A stretch of DNA of 9,036 nucleotides from JBKQWK01 sp052139595 (GCA_052139595.1 JBKQWK010000017.1:1-9036), one strand, 5' to 3'. Counted from the first letter of the stretch, positions 1-6,633 are shown. The notes: a model not told the origin generated them from the letters alone. Numbers and translations: made by a program.

Positions 1-2
1 TC

Positions 3-1583
3 GCCAATGCCAGTGACGGCTGGGCAGTGGGCGATAATGGCACCATCATCGCCACCACTGACGGTGGTACCACCTGGAACGTCCAGAACTCAGGCACTAC
101 TGACGAGCTCACCGCCGTCGCCTTCGCCAATGCCAGTGACGGCTGGGCGCTGGGCGACGTTTACGATGCAGCGATCGGCACTTACACCGGCGCCATCTTC
201 GCCACCACGAACGGCGGCACCACCTGGAGTCCGCAATACTCAGGCACGACTGAATACCTCACCGCCGTCGCCTTCGCCAACGCCAGCGACGGCTGGGCAG
301 TGGGCTTTGACTCGGCCGGCTACAGCACCATCCTCGCCACCACGAATGGCGGTACCACCTGGAGTCCGCAAAGCCCCGGCACGACCACTCAGCTCTATAG
401 CGTCACCTGTGCCGATGCCACGCACGCCTGGGCGCTGGGCCCGGACCCGAACGGCGACAGCACCATCTTTGCCACCACGAACGGCGGCACCACCTGGAGT
501 CCGCAAAGCACAACCACTAACCTCCTGCTCAACGGTGTCACCTGTGCCGATGCCACGCATGCCTGGGCAGTGGGCGGCGGCGGCATCATCTTTGCCACCA
601 CGAACGGCGGCACCACCTGGAGTCCGCAAGGAACGGGCACGACCGACACGCTCAGCGGTGTCACCTGTACCGATGCCACGCATGCTTGGGCGGTAGGCTG
701 GGGCGGCACTACCCTTATCACCACCACGGGGGGCATCGTCATACCGCCCCTGAGTAGCCTCACGGTCTCAGCCGGCACCCTGAGCCCGGCCTTCTCAGCG
801 GGTACCCAGAGCTACAGCGACAGCGTGGCCAACAGCGTCGCCAGCATCACCGTCACGCCGACGACGAACGACAGCCAGGCCACTTACGTACTCCAGGTGG
901 GCGGCGCCACGGTCAGCAACCCGATCGCCTTGAGCGTGGGCGCTAACGTCATCGACGTCGTGGTCACCGCCCAGAACGGCGCCAGTGAGACCTACGTTGT
1001 TACGGTGACCAGGGCGGCAACGATCATCTCGAAGCCCACGCTCACCGCCTTCACGCCGACTTCCGGCCTTGTCGGCAGCAGTGTCACCCTGACTGGCACG
1101 AACTTCAGCGGCGCTACTGCCGTGAACTTCAATGGTCACCCTGCGGCGAGCTTCACCGTTCGCAGCGCGACGCAGATCATCACGCATGTGCCCAGCGGTG
1201 CCACCAGCGGGGCAATCCGCGTCACCACTTCTGGCGGCACGGCAACGAGCGCGGCGCGCTTCACCGTCCTTATCAAACCAACGCTGACGCTCAAACTGAG
1301 CGGCCTGACAAGCGGCGCCATGAAGCTCGGCAAGCTCCTCACGGCGAGTGGCAAAGTGACGCCCACCAACCTGAGTGGCAAGGTGACCCTGACCGTGCAG
1401 CGCGAGCAGAGTGGTCACTGGCTGGCAGTTACCAGCTTGACGCGCACGATCAGCACCAGCGGCGCCTACAGCTGGGCCTATAAACCGACTAGGCGGGCGA
1501 GCTACCGCATCAAGACGACGATCGCCAAGACAACGGCGCACACGGCGGCCACGACGATGTGGCTTACCTTTGTGCTGAAGTAA
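3..1583 (+). CDS. Asp-box/YCF48-like repeat surface protein, 5' end missing
   Basis: The frame is open from the left edge to TAA at 1581-1583, so the N-terminus and any signal peptide lie outside the window. From left to right it holds about six beta-propeller-type repeats with the Asp-box signature T-T-N-G-G-T-T-W (to about 735), a cadherin-like beta-sandwich of the PF12733 type (about 750-1016), an IPT/TIG domain beginning KPTLTAFTPTSG (about 1032-1271), and a lysine- and threonine-rich beta domain (about 1278-1580). There is no LPXTG motif or C-terminal membrane helix, so cell-wall sorting is not visible. Such mosaics are usually exported and act in binding or adhesion; no catalytic residues are seen. 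The YCF48-like label rests on the repeats and does not imply photosynthesis. The domain calls are from recognition by eye. A 118-bp gap separates it from the next gene on the same strand. Confidence 0.85.
   Translation, partial: ANASDGWAVGDNGTIIATTDGGTTWNVQNSGTTDELTAVAFANASDGWALGDVYDAAIGTYTGAIFATTNGGTTWSPQYSGTTEYLTAVAFANASDGWAVGFDSAGYSTILATTNGGTTWSPQSPGTTTQLYSVTCADATHAWALGPDPNGDSTIFATTNGGTTWSPQSTTTNLLLNGVTCADATHAWAVGGGGIIFATTNGGTTWSPQGTGTTDTLSGVTCTDATHAWAVGWGGTTLITTTGGIVIPPLSSLTVSAGTLSPAFSAGTQSYSDSVANSVASITVTPTTNDSQATYVLQVGGATVSNPIALSVGANVIDVVVTAQNGASETYVVTVTRAATIISKPTLTAFTPTSGLVGSSVTLTGTNFSGATAVNFNGHPAASFTVRSATQIITHVPSGATSGAIRVTTSGGTATSAARFTVLIKPTLTLKLSGLTSGAMKLGKLLTASGKVTPTNLSGKVTLTVQREQSGHWLAVTSLTRTISTSGAYSWAYKPTRRASYRIKTTIAKTTAHTAATTMWLTFVLK
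51..734 (+). repeat. In-frame Asp-box repeat array
   Basis: Six units start at 51, 201, 336, 471, 594 and 717, at spacings of 150, 135, 135, 123 and 123 bp, all multiples of three. A 36-bp core (residues ATTNGGTTWSPQ) is identical at 201-236, 471-506 and 594-629, and differs by two silent bases at 336-371. The unit at 51 is diverged and the one at 717 is degenerate (ITTTGG). The linker preceding each core comes in two forms: FANASDGWA in the first three units and C-A/T-DATHAWA in the last three. This points to block duplication of two unit types. Confidence 0.9.
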
Positions 1584-1701
1584 GACCGGGTCGGGATCGA
1601 GGGTCAGCAGAGGTGCCGCCCATCGCGTGGTTGGTAGTGGTGCCCGGTAAGGGCCAGTCTCTCATCATCTCGTCCAGCGGACGATTCAAGGAGGAGGGTC
1701 T

Positions 1702-2103
1702 ATGAGTGGCGTAACGGCGATAGTAGGCGCCAGCGGCGGAGCCGCGTTTGGTGTCGTCGGTGTGATCGCACTTGTCATTTGGATTCTGTCGATGTACTTC
1801 GGTTGGAAGATCGCCAGCCGCAAGGGCTACAGCCGATGGCTCGGCCTGGTCTTAGGGTTCTTTCTGTCGTGGATCGGCTTGATCATCGTGGCCGTGATAC
1901 CGCGCAGAGGCTCGCGCGGAGCGCCGGACACTGGGGACGTCCGAGAGTACACATTGCCGCCGGATCCTCCGCCGATGGCACCACAGGCGCCACCGCCGTG
2001 GCCGACTCAGTCGATATCGCCGCCGTTGCCGCCAGCGGCACCGGCCCCCGAAGCGCCTCAGGCCGCTCAGCCTCCGTCTCCCCCGCCCCCGCCTGAGGTC
2101 TGA
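1702..2103 (+). CDS. Small two-helix membrane protein with proline-rich tail
   Basis: This is a 133-residue protein starting at ATG 1702 behind a strong Shine-Dalgarno sequence (GGAGGAGGG region, 1690-1698). Residues about 14-34 and 45-66 form two hydrophobic helices joined by a short basic loop (KIASRKGYSRW). The second helix ends in a basic stop-transfer stretch (PRRGSRG). The rest, from about residue 85, is an acidic-to-neutral tail made almost entirely of Pro, Ala, Gln and Ser, probably unstructured and, by the positive-inside rule, cytoplasmic. The helix-loop-helix resembles the many small bacterial membrane proteins with a K-G-x-S/Y-x-W-x-G-x-x-L-G motif, but no function is assigned. 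It lies 55 bp upstream of the next gene on the same strand and may be cotranscribed with it. Confidence 0.8.
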   Translation: MSGVTAIVGASGGAAFGVVGVIALVIWILSMYFGWKIASRKGYSRWLGLVLGFFLSWIGLIIVAVIPRRGSRGAPDTGDVREYTLPPDPPPMAPQAPPPWPTQSISPPLPPAAPAPEAPQAAQPPSPPPPPEV

Positions 2104-2158
2104 CCAACTGAGCAGGCCGACGCACGAACAACACTGAGCCACTAGGCTAGGAGGTGCC

Positions 2159-3130
2159 ATGAGCATGCTTGTCGCAGTCTTCAACCAGACGACGGGCTGG
2201 TCCGGCAAGACCATCACCTATGAAGAGGTCCAACGCCAGTTCATCCTCCAAGATCACGGACCGATTACCGCCCAGAATGTCCTCGACTACGACGCGCAAG
2301 GCCAAGTCGAATGGGCGCGGGAAGGGTTGTGCGAATGGGCGCGAGACTTCGCAGGCTGGGAGCGCACTTCTCGGCCGGAAACGCAGGCAGCCAGTCAGCC
2401 TTCGTCCGAGTTCACGGACGCTCCCCCGGCAGAGTCCGCAGTGAGCGAAGCAGAGCACGGGTCGCCAACAAGCGGGGAGACACCCGCGTCTCCGGCCGCA
2501 GCAAGGCCGGCGCCGGTGACTGCCGAATCGGCATCTTCCGTAGGTGAGGGAGATGCCCATACGGAGCAGCCGATCGAGTCCTATGAGGTTATCTACAGAA
2601 GCGGCCTGCCTGCCTACCCGAACACAAAGGTGCGTAGCATCGAACTCCGGGTGCTCGATGACCGGCTTGAACTGCCGGCCCAGAAGTGGTTTCCCGGCCT
2701 GACCATTCCCTACAGCGCGGCGCGCGGCTTCAGTGTGACCAGGAAACCCGGCATGCGACCCGTCATCTCCATCAGCTACGAAGACGAAACGGGGGAGAAC
2801 ATCCGGCTTGAATTAATGACGACCGGTATGTCCCCTTTCCCTAGGAGACAAATCGAAGAGGGAAAGCAGATCGCCGCCCTGCTACGAACCCACATGGCAG
2901 AAGGTCTCGCGCCGGTCCTGACCGGCGACGCCGCCATGATCTGTCCGCACTGCCAGACGAAGGGTTCCGTGACGACCAAGAGCGTCAGGTCGAAGAAGGG
3001 CATCAGCGGCGGCAAAGCAACGGGCGCGCTTTTAACCGGCGGCCTATCCATTCTCGCCACCGGCCTGTCGCGTAAGGAAAGTTCCACCGAGGCTCACTGC
3101 TCTGTCTGTGGCGCGACCTGGTACATCTAG
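2159..3130 (+). CDS. PH-like and split zinc-ribbon protein
   Basis: This is a 323-residue soluble protein. ATG 2159 follows an AGGAGG site (about 2149-2154). Residues 1-68 form a small domain rich in aromatic residues (W-S-G-K-T-I-T-Y, GHGPI-like HGPITA, YDAQGQVEW) whose function I do not know. Residues about 69-140 are a low-complexity Ala/Ser/Pro/Glu linker. Residues about 141-250 look like a beta-rich PH-like domain. The C-terminus is a zinc ribbon with Cys262, Cys265, Cys314 and Cys317; its two CxxC knuckles are separated by a basic, Gly-rich and hydrophobic insert (GGKATGALLTGG, then LSILATGL). The knuckle-insert-knuckle pattern is familiar from actinobacterial and prophage proteins of unknown function. 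The zinc ribbon may bind nucleic acid or protein, but this is inference. The 3' side carries integrase debris. Confidence 0.85.
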   Translation: MSMLVAVFNQTTGWSGKTITYEEVQRQFILQDHGPITAQNVLDYDAQGQVEWAREGLCEWARDFAGWERTSRPETQAASQPSSEFTDAPPAESAVSEAEHGSPTSGETPASPAAARPAPVTAESASSVGEGDAHTEQPIESYEVIYRSGLPAYPNTKVRSIELRVLDDRLELPAQKWFPGLTIPYSAARGFSVTRKPGMRPVISISYEDETGENIRLELMTTGMSPFPRRQIEEGKQIAALLRTHMAEGLAPVLTGDAAMICPHCQTKGSVTTKSVRSKKGISGGKATGALLTGGLSILATGLSRKESSTEAHCSVCGATWYI

Positions 3131-3149
3131 GCGGGCCGGTTTCGTCACG

Positions 3150-3179
3150 GCGGCCGGCGGCGCTCGGACTGTAAGCGCC
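3150..3179 (+). repeat. Direct repeat copy A (pairs with 3422-3449)
   Basis: This 30-bp GC-rich stretch lies 20 bp after the stop codon of the PH/zinc-ribbon gene. It matches the copy at 3422-3449 except for a two-base insertion (TC) and one A/G change. It reads as a possible integrase tail (ending TAAGGA), so it could be the 3' end of another degraded integrase or an attachment-site scar. Confidence 0.7.
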
Positions 3180-3325
3180 AAGCGCCGGCACTGGCGCTCT
3201 ACAGTGGCGAATGCGGCCACGCAACGAGTGGGGTGGCTGAGTGTCGCCCAAATCACCGCGTCGCGTCAGTGGCCTCCGTTAACCGTCTTGGTTGCGCCAG
3301 ATGGCCTGCTAGTAGTCAGGCTTGA

Positions 3326-3445
3326 GTCAGCAGTGAGCGCGACATCATGCGCCAGACGGGACACCGCCCGGAAGCGATGGTGCGCAGGTACATCCGCGAC
3401 GGCAGCCTGTGGCGGGCAAACGCGGCCGGCGGCGCGGACTGTAGG
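3326..3445 (+). pseudogene. Tyrosine integrase, C-terminal remnant
   Basis: One plus frame reads SSERDIMRQTGH followed by a short spacer and VRRYIRDGSLWRANAA. This is the C-terminal signature of phage-type tyrosine recombinases: the His of the Q-T-G-H box (codon 3362-3364) and the nucleophilic Tyr of the RRYI box (3389-3391) are both preserved. A TGA at 3323-3325 closes the frame upstream. The bases before it keep a weak trace of the preceding H-x-x-R helix in another frame, so the body of the gene has been lost or frameshifted. The C-terminal motif differs from the LGH/TYSHA type of the integrase at the right edge, so this is the scar of a different element. Confidence 0.75.
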
Positions 3446-3449
3446 CGCC
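3422..3449 (+). repeat. Direct repeat copy B (pairs with 3150-3179)
   Basis: This is the second copy of the repeat, about 272 bp downstream of the first and in the same orientation. It coincides with the last codons of the integrase remnant at 3326-3445 (NAAGGADC), which suggests that the repeat derives from integrase 3' ends. Confidence 0.7.
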
Positions 3450-3698
3450 GGTGGCTGGGGAGTACGGGAAGGCGCACATTGGTCATCGTGTCTGAAGTGC
3501 CGGAGCAGCACCGCTCACCGCTGGCACGACAAGGCGCACTGGAGCCGCGGATGCGCTGGGGTGGAGTGGTCCGCTGCGGCGCAGACGCATCCGCAGCAGC
3601 AGCTTGTGTCTACCGACAGGTTCGGCAATGACGTGACGCCGACACCGCAAGCGCAACAGGGCGAACCTAGACCAAACTACTTCCCCGCGCCGCCGCCG

Positions 3699-4823
3699 TT
3701 AGGAACGAAGCGACGTTTCGTAGGCGAGCAGCGCCAGCTGCTTAGCCTTCTCGATCTGTTCAGCCTTATCGATACGCAATTGGAGATCGCCGGTCCCTTG
3801 ATGACCGATGTTCGTCACGTCGCGGGCAAACTGACAACCATCGGCCACGGCTGGATCGAGGTTCAGGTCGAGGAAGAGGTGCTTGGGGTAGACAGCGAGG
3901 CTGCAGAAGTTGTGTCTCGTGTGGAAAGCGATGTAGGTCGATAGGGGCTTGACCGCGACGTCACCACCAAGAGCCGCGAGGTAGGCAAAGAGCTCGTCGG
4001 CGATCGCGCGCAACTCACCGTCTGCTGTGGCGAGATGGTCTTCCGGCTTGGGCAGCACGTGGGACCGATTATTTGGCCGCTCGGCGTGACTGACGACCGT
4101 CCTCTTTTGCGCAGCCGCCTTGAGGATGAGCTGGGCCGTCTCATCGCCCTGCACATCGGGTCGAAAGACCTCGGAAACCAGCATCGTAGCGAGTTCCTGC
4201 GGGCTCACGTTATGACCGTGTCGCCGGCGCATCTCGAGGCGCAAGGCGTTGAGCACCTTCTGGTCGAGCAGCGCCTTGGCAATGTTGGTGCCGCAGAGGG
4301 CGGCTTTCTTTTCGTAGTAAGCATCGAGCTCGTTCGTGCGCTGCGCCTCGCTCGAGAGCAGGTAGAGCAGCTCGGCCTTCTTGGTCGGTGACATCTCCTC
4401 ATCTAAGAGCGAGATCTCGAAGACCAGATCCTGGTTGACCGGTTTGGCAAAGACGACGCGGTAGACCTGCCAGTCGGCGCCGTTGGTGAGCACCACCCAG
4501 TCAACGCCCTCGTTGGCAGCATAGCTGACGGCCTGGTAGAGGTGCTTCGGCGACAGCTGGATAGCGACCGCCTTGACCTCGACAATGGCAAAGAGGCCCG
4601 TTTGCTGCTTGATCGCGAAGTCGCAGTACTGACCTTTGATCAAGTGTTCGCTAGTGAGGTCGGTGAAGGGATCCCAGCCGAGGGTCTCGTTTAGGATGGC
4701 ACTGACGAGCAGGCGCGTGTCGGCTTCATTGACGGTGTTACTGCGCGCTTTGGCGGCGATCGGCTTGAACTTGCGCAGGCTCCTTTTGATCCGCTCTTTG
4801 GCCTTGTCTTGATAGACCGCCAT
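3699..4823 (-). CDS. HsdR_N-type PD-(D/E)XK nuclease with DUF5655 domain
   Basis: This is a 374-residue protein. Its ATG at 4821-4823 follows GGAGGGG on the minus strand. The N-terminal half is the type I restriction R-subunit N-terminal fold: Glu33 in NEADTRLL, then Asp68 (YCDFAI) and Glu82-Val-Lys84 (IVEVKA), which form the expected PD-(D/E)XK metal-binding nuclease core. Residues about 271-374 match DUF5655, with YIAFHTRHNF, LFLDLNLDP and NIGHQGTGDL. DUF5655 is often found at the C-terminus of such predicted type IV-like restriction nucleases. No helicase motifs are present, and there is no methyltransferase or specificity gene nearby, so this is not a complete type I system. Likely role: cleavage of foreign or modified DNA in the cytoplasm, or an orphan accessory nuclease. 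It is divergent from the gene at 5124 across 300 bp and convergent with the gene at 2159. Confidence 0.88.
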   Translation of the reverse strand: MAVYQDKAKERIKRSLRKFKPIAAKARSNTVNEADTRLLVSAILNETLGWDPFTDLTSEHLIKGQYCDFAIKQQTGLFAIVEVKAVAIQLSPKHLYQAVSYAANEGVDWVVLTNGADWQVYRVVFAKPVNQDLVFEISLLDEEMSPTKKAELLYLLSSEAQRTNELDAYYEKKAALCGTNIAKALLDQKVLNALRLEMRRRHGHNVSPQELATMLVSEVFRPDVQGDETAQLILKAAAQKRTVVSHAERPNNRSHVLPKPEDHLATADGELRAIADELFAYLAALGGDVAVKPLSTYIAFHTRHNFCSLAVYPKHLFLDLNLDPAVADGCQFARDVTNIGHQGTGDLQLRIDKAEQIEKAKQLALLAYETSLRS

Positions 4824-5123
4824 GCTTCCCCTCCAGTTGCACGCTCGTGGCCGTGACGATCATCGTATCTGATTGGCGTCTCCGCTGCCGAGAGGTTCAA
4901 AGCAAACGAGTTTACTCGCCACTCGGCAGGTGGAGCACGCGGCGTGTCGTCTGCGACGATTTATCGTTGCCGATTGATGCGCTCATCGCGACGTGTGCTT
5001 GTCAGAATGTCGCCATGCATCAGTCTTGCTTGCCTTTCTGTCCCGGTTGCGGTCTAAGCTTAGAGAACAGGCTCTGAGGCCGAGCAGCCGACGAGCAAGG
5101 AGGCAAAACCAGGGAGGCATGCG
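4824..5123. other. Divergent intergenic region
   Basis: This 300-bp spacer lies between the minus-strand nuclease and the plus-strand zinc-ribbon gene and must hold both promoters; I cannot point to convincing -10/-35 pairs. On the plus strand, 5015-5077 reads a 20-residue peptide with a single zinc knuckle (CLPFCPGCG) and a stop, without a good ribosome site. It may be a vestige of a zinc-ribbon start. Purine-rich Shine-Dalgarno sequences occur at about 5097-5103 and 5111-5117, and the second serves ATG 5124. Confidence 0.5.
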
Positions 5124-6050
5124 ATGATCTGCCCACACTGCGGCCACGAGGCGAGCGGCAACTTCTGCGCAACGTGCGGGGCGCCGCTCACGCCGCCGGC
5201 GGTCAAGGCGTCAGCGCCAACACCGCCGCGAGCTACCGCTCCTGCCGCCCCGGGCAGCTTTCTCTGTCCCGTCTGTCGGCAGACCAATCTGGAGCCGACG
5301 CTGGTGAAGACCGCCCTGGGCCTCCATCACCAGGCCGGCCTCAGCTGCTCCCACTGCGGCTCACTCTTACTCGAAGACAAAAACGATGCCAGCCGCCTTG
5401 AACTGGCAGAGACCCATGAGCCGTCATTACCGGCCTGGCAGACCTACGCCCATAAGACGCTTACAGCCGAGGAGTGGCAACGTATTGCCGCTGGTGGGGC
5501 CTCAGACGAGGAGCAGGCCAGACTCGATCTGGCCACAGAGCTGACCCTCCTGCGCCAAGGCCGCGTCACGATTACGGCCCCCAGTCAGACATCCCTGCTG
5601 CTCAAGGCGGGCGAACGCCTCCTGTTCGTCGTTCCGGCGATCACCTTGCGTGAGCCGCACAGTGTCTCAACCGGTTACTACGGTGGGCCCAGCCTGCACG
5701 TCGCCAAGGGTCTCACCCTGCGCACCGGCGCCTTTCGCGCTCAGAGCCATGAGGAACTCAAGGATATCGATCGTGGCAGCCTCAGCCTGACCAACAAGCG
5801 GCTCGTCTTTGCCGGCAAGCTACGCTCGCTTGAGGTTCCGCTGGCCAAGCTGACCTCGATCGAAGCCTACGCCGATGCGATTGCCATCCGTCGCGCCGGC
5901 TACGAAAAGACCGAGATCTTCTTTGGCTTTGGCGAGATCGCCTACACCTTCACGGTCGACGGCCGAAAGCACAGTGAGCCCTTCTCGGGGTTGATCTTCA
6001 AGTACGCAGTCGAGGGGCAACTGACGCAAGTGAACTCGGCAAAAGCGTAG
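5124..6050 (+). CDS. Double zinc-ribbon, PH-like domain protein
   Basis: This is a 308-residue protein starting at ATG 5124, seven bases after AGGGAGG. Residues 1-22 are a compact zinc ribbon (Cys3, Cys6, Cys15, Cys18) of the zinc_ribbon_2 type. After an Ala/Pro linker, residues 46-80 form a second, wider ribbon (Cys48, Cys51, Cys75, Cys78). The middle (about 105-160) is helical. Residues about 165-295 are beta-rich and contain GSLSLTNKRLVFAG from residue 218, followed by VPLAKLTSIEAYADAIAI, the typical core of bacterial PH-like domains. No catalytic residues and no membrane segment are seen. Bacterial PH-like domains usually mediate protein or membrane contacts; the ligand is unknown here. 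It shares the ribbon-plus-PH-like design, but not the domain order, with the gene at 2159. A hairpin begins at its stop codon. Confidence 0.88.
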   Translation: MICPHCGHEASGNFCATCGAPLTPPAVKASAPTPPRATAPAAPGSFLCPVCRQTNLEPTLVKTALGLHHQAGLSCSHCGSLLLEDKNDASRLELAETHEPSLPAWQTYAHKTLTAEEWQRIAAGGASDEEQARLDLATELTLLRQGRVTITAPSQTSLLLKAGERLLFVVPAITLREPHSVSTGYYGGPSLHVAKGLTLRTGAFRAQSHEELKDIDRGSLSLTNKRLVFAGKLRSLEVPLAKLTSIEAYADAIAIRRAGYEKTEIFFGFGEIAYTFTVDGRKHSEPFSGLIFKYAVEGQLTQVNSAKA

Positions 6051-6083
6051 GCGCTGCGTCGGCAAGCAGTCGGCGGCAGCGCC
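6050..6083 (+). terminator. Inverted repeat at stop codon, possible terminator
   Basis: Perfect 8-bp GC-rich arms (6050-6057 and 6076-6083) flank an 18-base loop. The first arm begins with the last base of the TAG stop. There is no T-tract, so a classical rho-independent terminator is not proven; it could instead stabilise the mRNA end. Confidence 0.35.
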
Positions 6084-6218
6084 CTGTGCAGCGGAATGTG
6101 GCCGCGCACAGGTTAGCAAGTCAGGTGACGGCCAGGGGTGCGAAACGTCCCTTGTTGTGACCCTGCACGCCTGCGCTACCAAACAGACTAGACCGTGGCA
6201 AACGCAAATCCGCTCTAG

Positions 6219-6400
6219 TCAGGCTTCTGGGCGTGGCGCGGCAAACACCAGCCCGGCGATCAGTGCCGCCGCCCCTTCCTGCAGCGCCGGGATGGCATGC
6301 GAATCGACATCCGAGATGATCGCGGCTGTGGTGCAGCCCAAGCACTCATTGACGACCCCTGGTGTCGATGCCAACCAGCAAGCAACGCTCGACAGCGCCC
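6219..6400 (-). pseudogene. Decayed 3' end of tyrosine integrase
   Basis: A minus-strand frame ending at TGA 6219-6221 matches the C-terminus of the integrase at 8532-9036. Over 43 residues ending LIAGLVFA, about 29 are identical without a gap, and the last 16 of these differ at only one position. The match fades upstream of about 6380. The active site is destroyed: the Tyr of TYSHAIP is Asp (codon at 6303-6305) and the His of the LGH box is Cys. Nothing recognisable of the N-terminal or core domains is present. It is therefore a scar of an earlier element with a related integrase, or a duplicated integrase end. The frame remains free of stops to about 6440, but that part overlaps the terminator and the gene at 6419-6580. 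Confidence 0.8.
6241..6299 (+). repeat. 59-bp direct repeat, left copy (pairs with 8545-8603)
   Basis: By hand alignment 51 of 59 bases match the copy at 8545-8603, in the same orientation and without gaps. It is the DNA encoding the integrase C-terminal helix. The two copies bracket 2.2 kb containing the desulforedoxin-like gene, the IS21 remnant and the DUF169 gene. Confidence 0.8.
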
Positions 6401-6419
6401 GCTGTCCTGGTCGGGCGCT
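6394..6419 (-). terminator. Probable terminator hairpin of the desulforedoxin-like gene
   Basis: Perfect 8-bp arms (6394-6401 and 6412-6419) enclose a 10-base loop. On the minus strand the hairpin begins at the last base of the TAA stop of the 53-residue gene, and is followed by a modestly T-containing stretch (GTTGCTTGCTGG). GC content and position fit an intrinsic terminator; the weak T-tract lowers certainty. Confidence 0.45.
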
Positions 6420-6580
6420 TACTTCTTCAGCAGCAGCGGCTCACCGCAGCAGGAGAGCGGCTCTGAACACGAACAGGCACCCTCCGGGCTGTCGGCGCAG
6501 GACTTAAGCACCTGGATCTCCAATCCGCAATCCTTGCAGACATACACCTCGCCGCTCTTCATCTCGCTGCATGATGCCAT
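6419..6580 (-). CDS. Desulforedoxin-like cysteine-rich mini-protein
   Basis: This is a 53-residue protein. Its ATG (complement of 6578-6580) is preceded on the minus strand by AAGGAGTGAGGACG, a good Shine-Dalgarno region, and TAA is at 6419-6421. It has eight cysteines (4, 15, 18, 28, 36, 38, 44, 45). The pattern V-Y-V-C15-x-x-C18-G, then C44-C45-G-E-P-L-L-L-K, matches the desulforedoxin / desulfoferrodoxin N-terminal metal site, in which CxxC and CC bind one iron as a rubredoxin-like centre. Between them sits an extra Cys-containing loop (C28, C36, C38) absent from classical desulforedoxin. Known relatives work in electron transfer and superoxide detoxification in anaerobes. That role, and iron rather than zinc as the metal, are inferences. 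No superoxide reductase domain follows. The gene stands alone between integrase debris and a gene fragment. Confidence 0.82.
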   Translation of the reverse strand: MASCSEMKSGEVYVCKDCGLEIQVLKSCADSPEGACSCSEPLSCCGEPLLLKK

Positions 6581-6614
6581 CGTCCTCACTCCTTTGTGCT
6601 TGCCGCTATGACGC

Positions 6615-6633
6615 GCTGGCTGAGACAGCCAGC
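6615..6633. promoter_or_regulatory. Perfect dyad upstream of the desulforedoxin-like gene
   Basis: An 8-bp perfect inverted repeat (GCTGGCTG / CAGCCAGC) with a 3-base loop lies 35-53 bases upstream of the minus-strand start codon at 6580. It could be an operator or a leader hairpin. A role as terminator of something upstream on the minus strand is also possible, though no T-tract follows. Confidence 0.3.

Larger units (their letters stand above)
3131..3698. other. Gene-poor junction with mobile-element debris
   Basis: This 568-bp stretch lies between the convergent genes ending at 3130 (+) and 3699 (-). It holds a degraded tyrosine-integrase 3' end (about 3326-3445) and two copies of a 28-30 bp direct repeat. 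A long open frame crossing it on the plus strand (to 3944) runs deep into the antisense of the nuclease gene, has no recognisable domain and is taken as spurious. I see no terminator or tRNA here. Confidence 0.6.

Noticed and set aside
1..740. CRISPR-like or satellite repeat from the regular spacing at the left edge
   Set aside because: All spacings are multiples of three and the units encode Asp-box protein repeats in one open frame.
240..1541. Long minus-strand open frames opposite the repeat protein
   Set aside because: They mirror the repetitive GC-rich codons of the plus-strand gene, show only Ala/Gly/Arg-rich repeats and have no ribosome site.
1671..1683. Small hairpin CGTCC-AGC-GGACG before the membrane-protein gene
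   Set aside because: Five-base stem with no T-tract and no known riboswitch shape; expected by chance at this GC content.
3108..3944. Plus-strand open frame of 278 codons across the junction
   Set aside because: It overlaps the end of the PH/zinc-ribbon gene and the antisense of the nuclease 3' end, has no ribosome site or domain, and crosses the integrase scar in another frame.
3193..6109. Similarity between 3193-3228 and about 6077-6109, both downstream of PH/zinc-ribbon genes
   Set aside because: Only roughly 25 of 33 bases match with gaps in a GC-rich setting. This is too weak to claim a shared repeat without a computed alignment.
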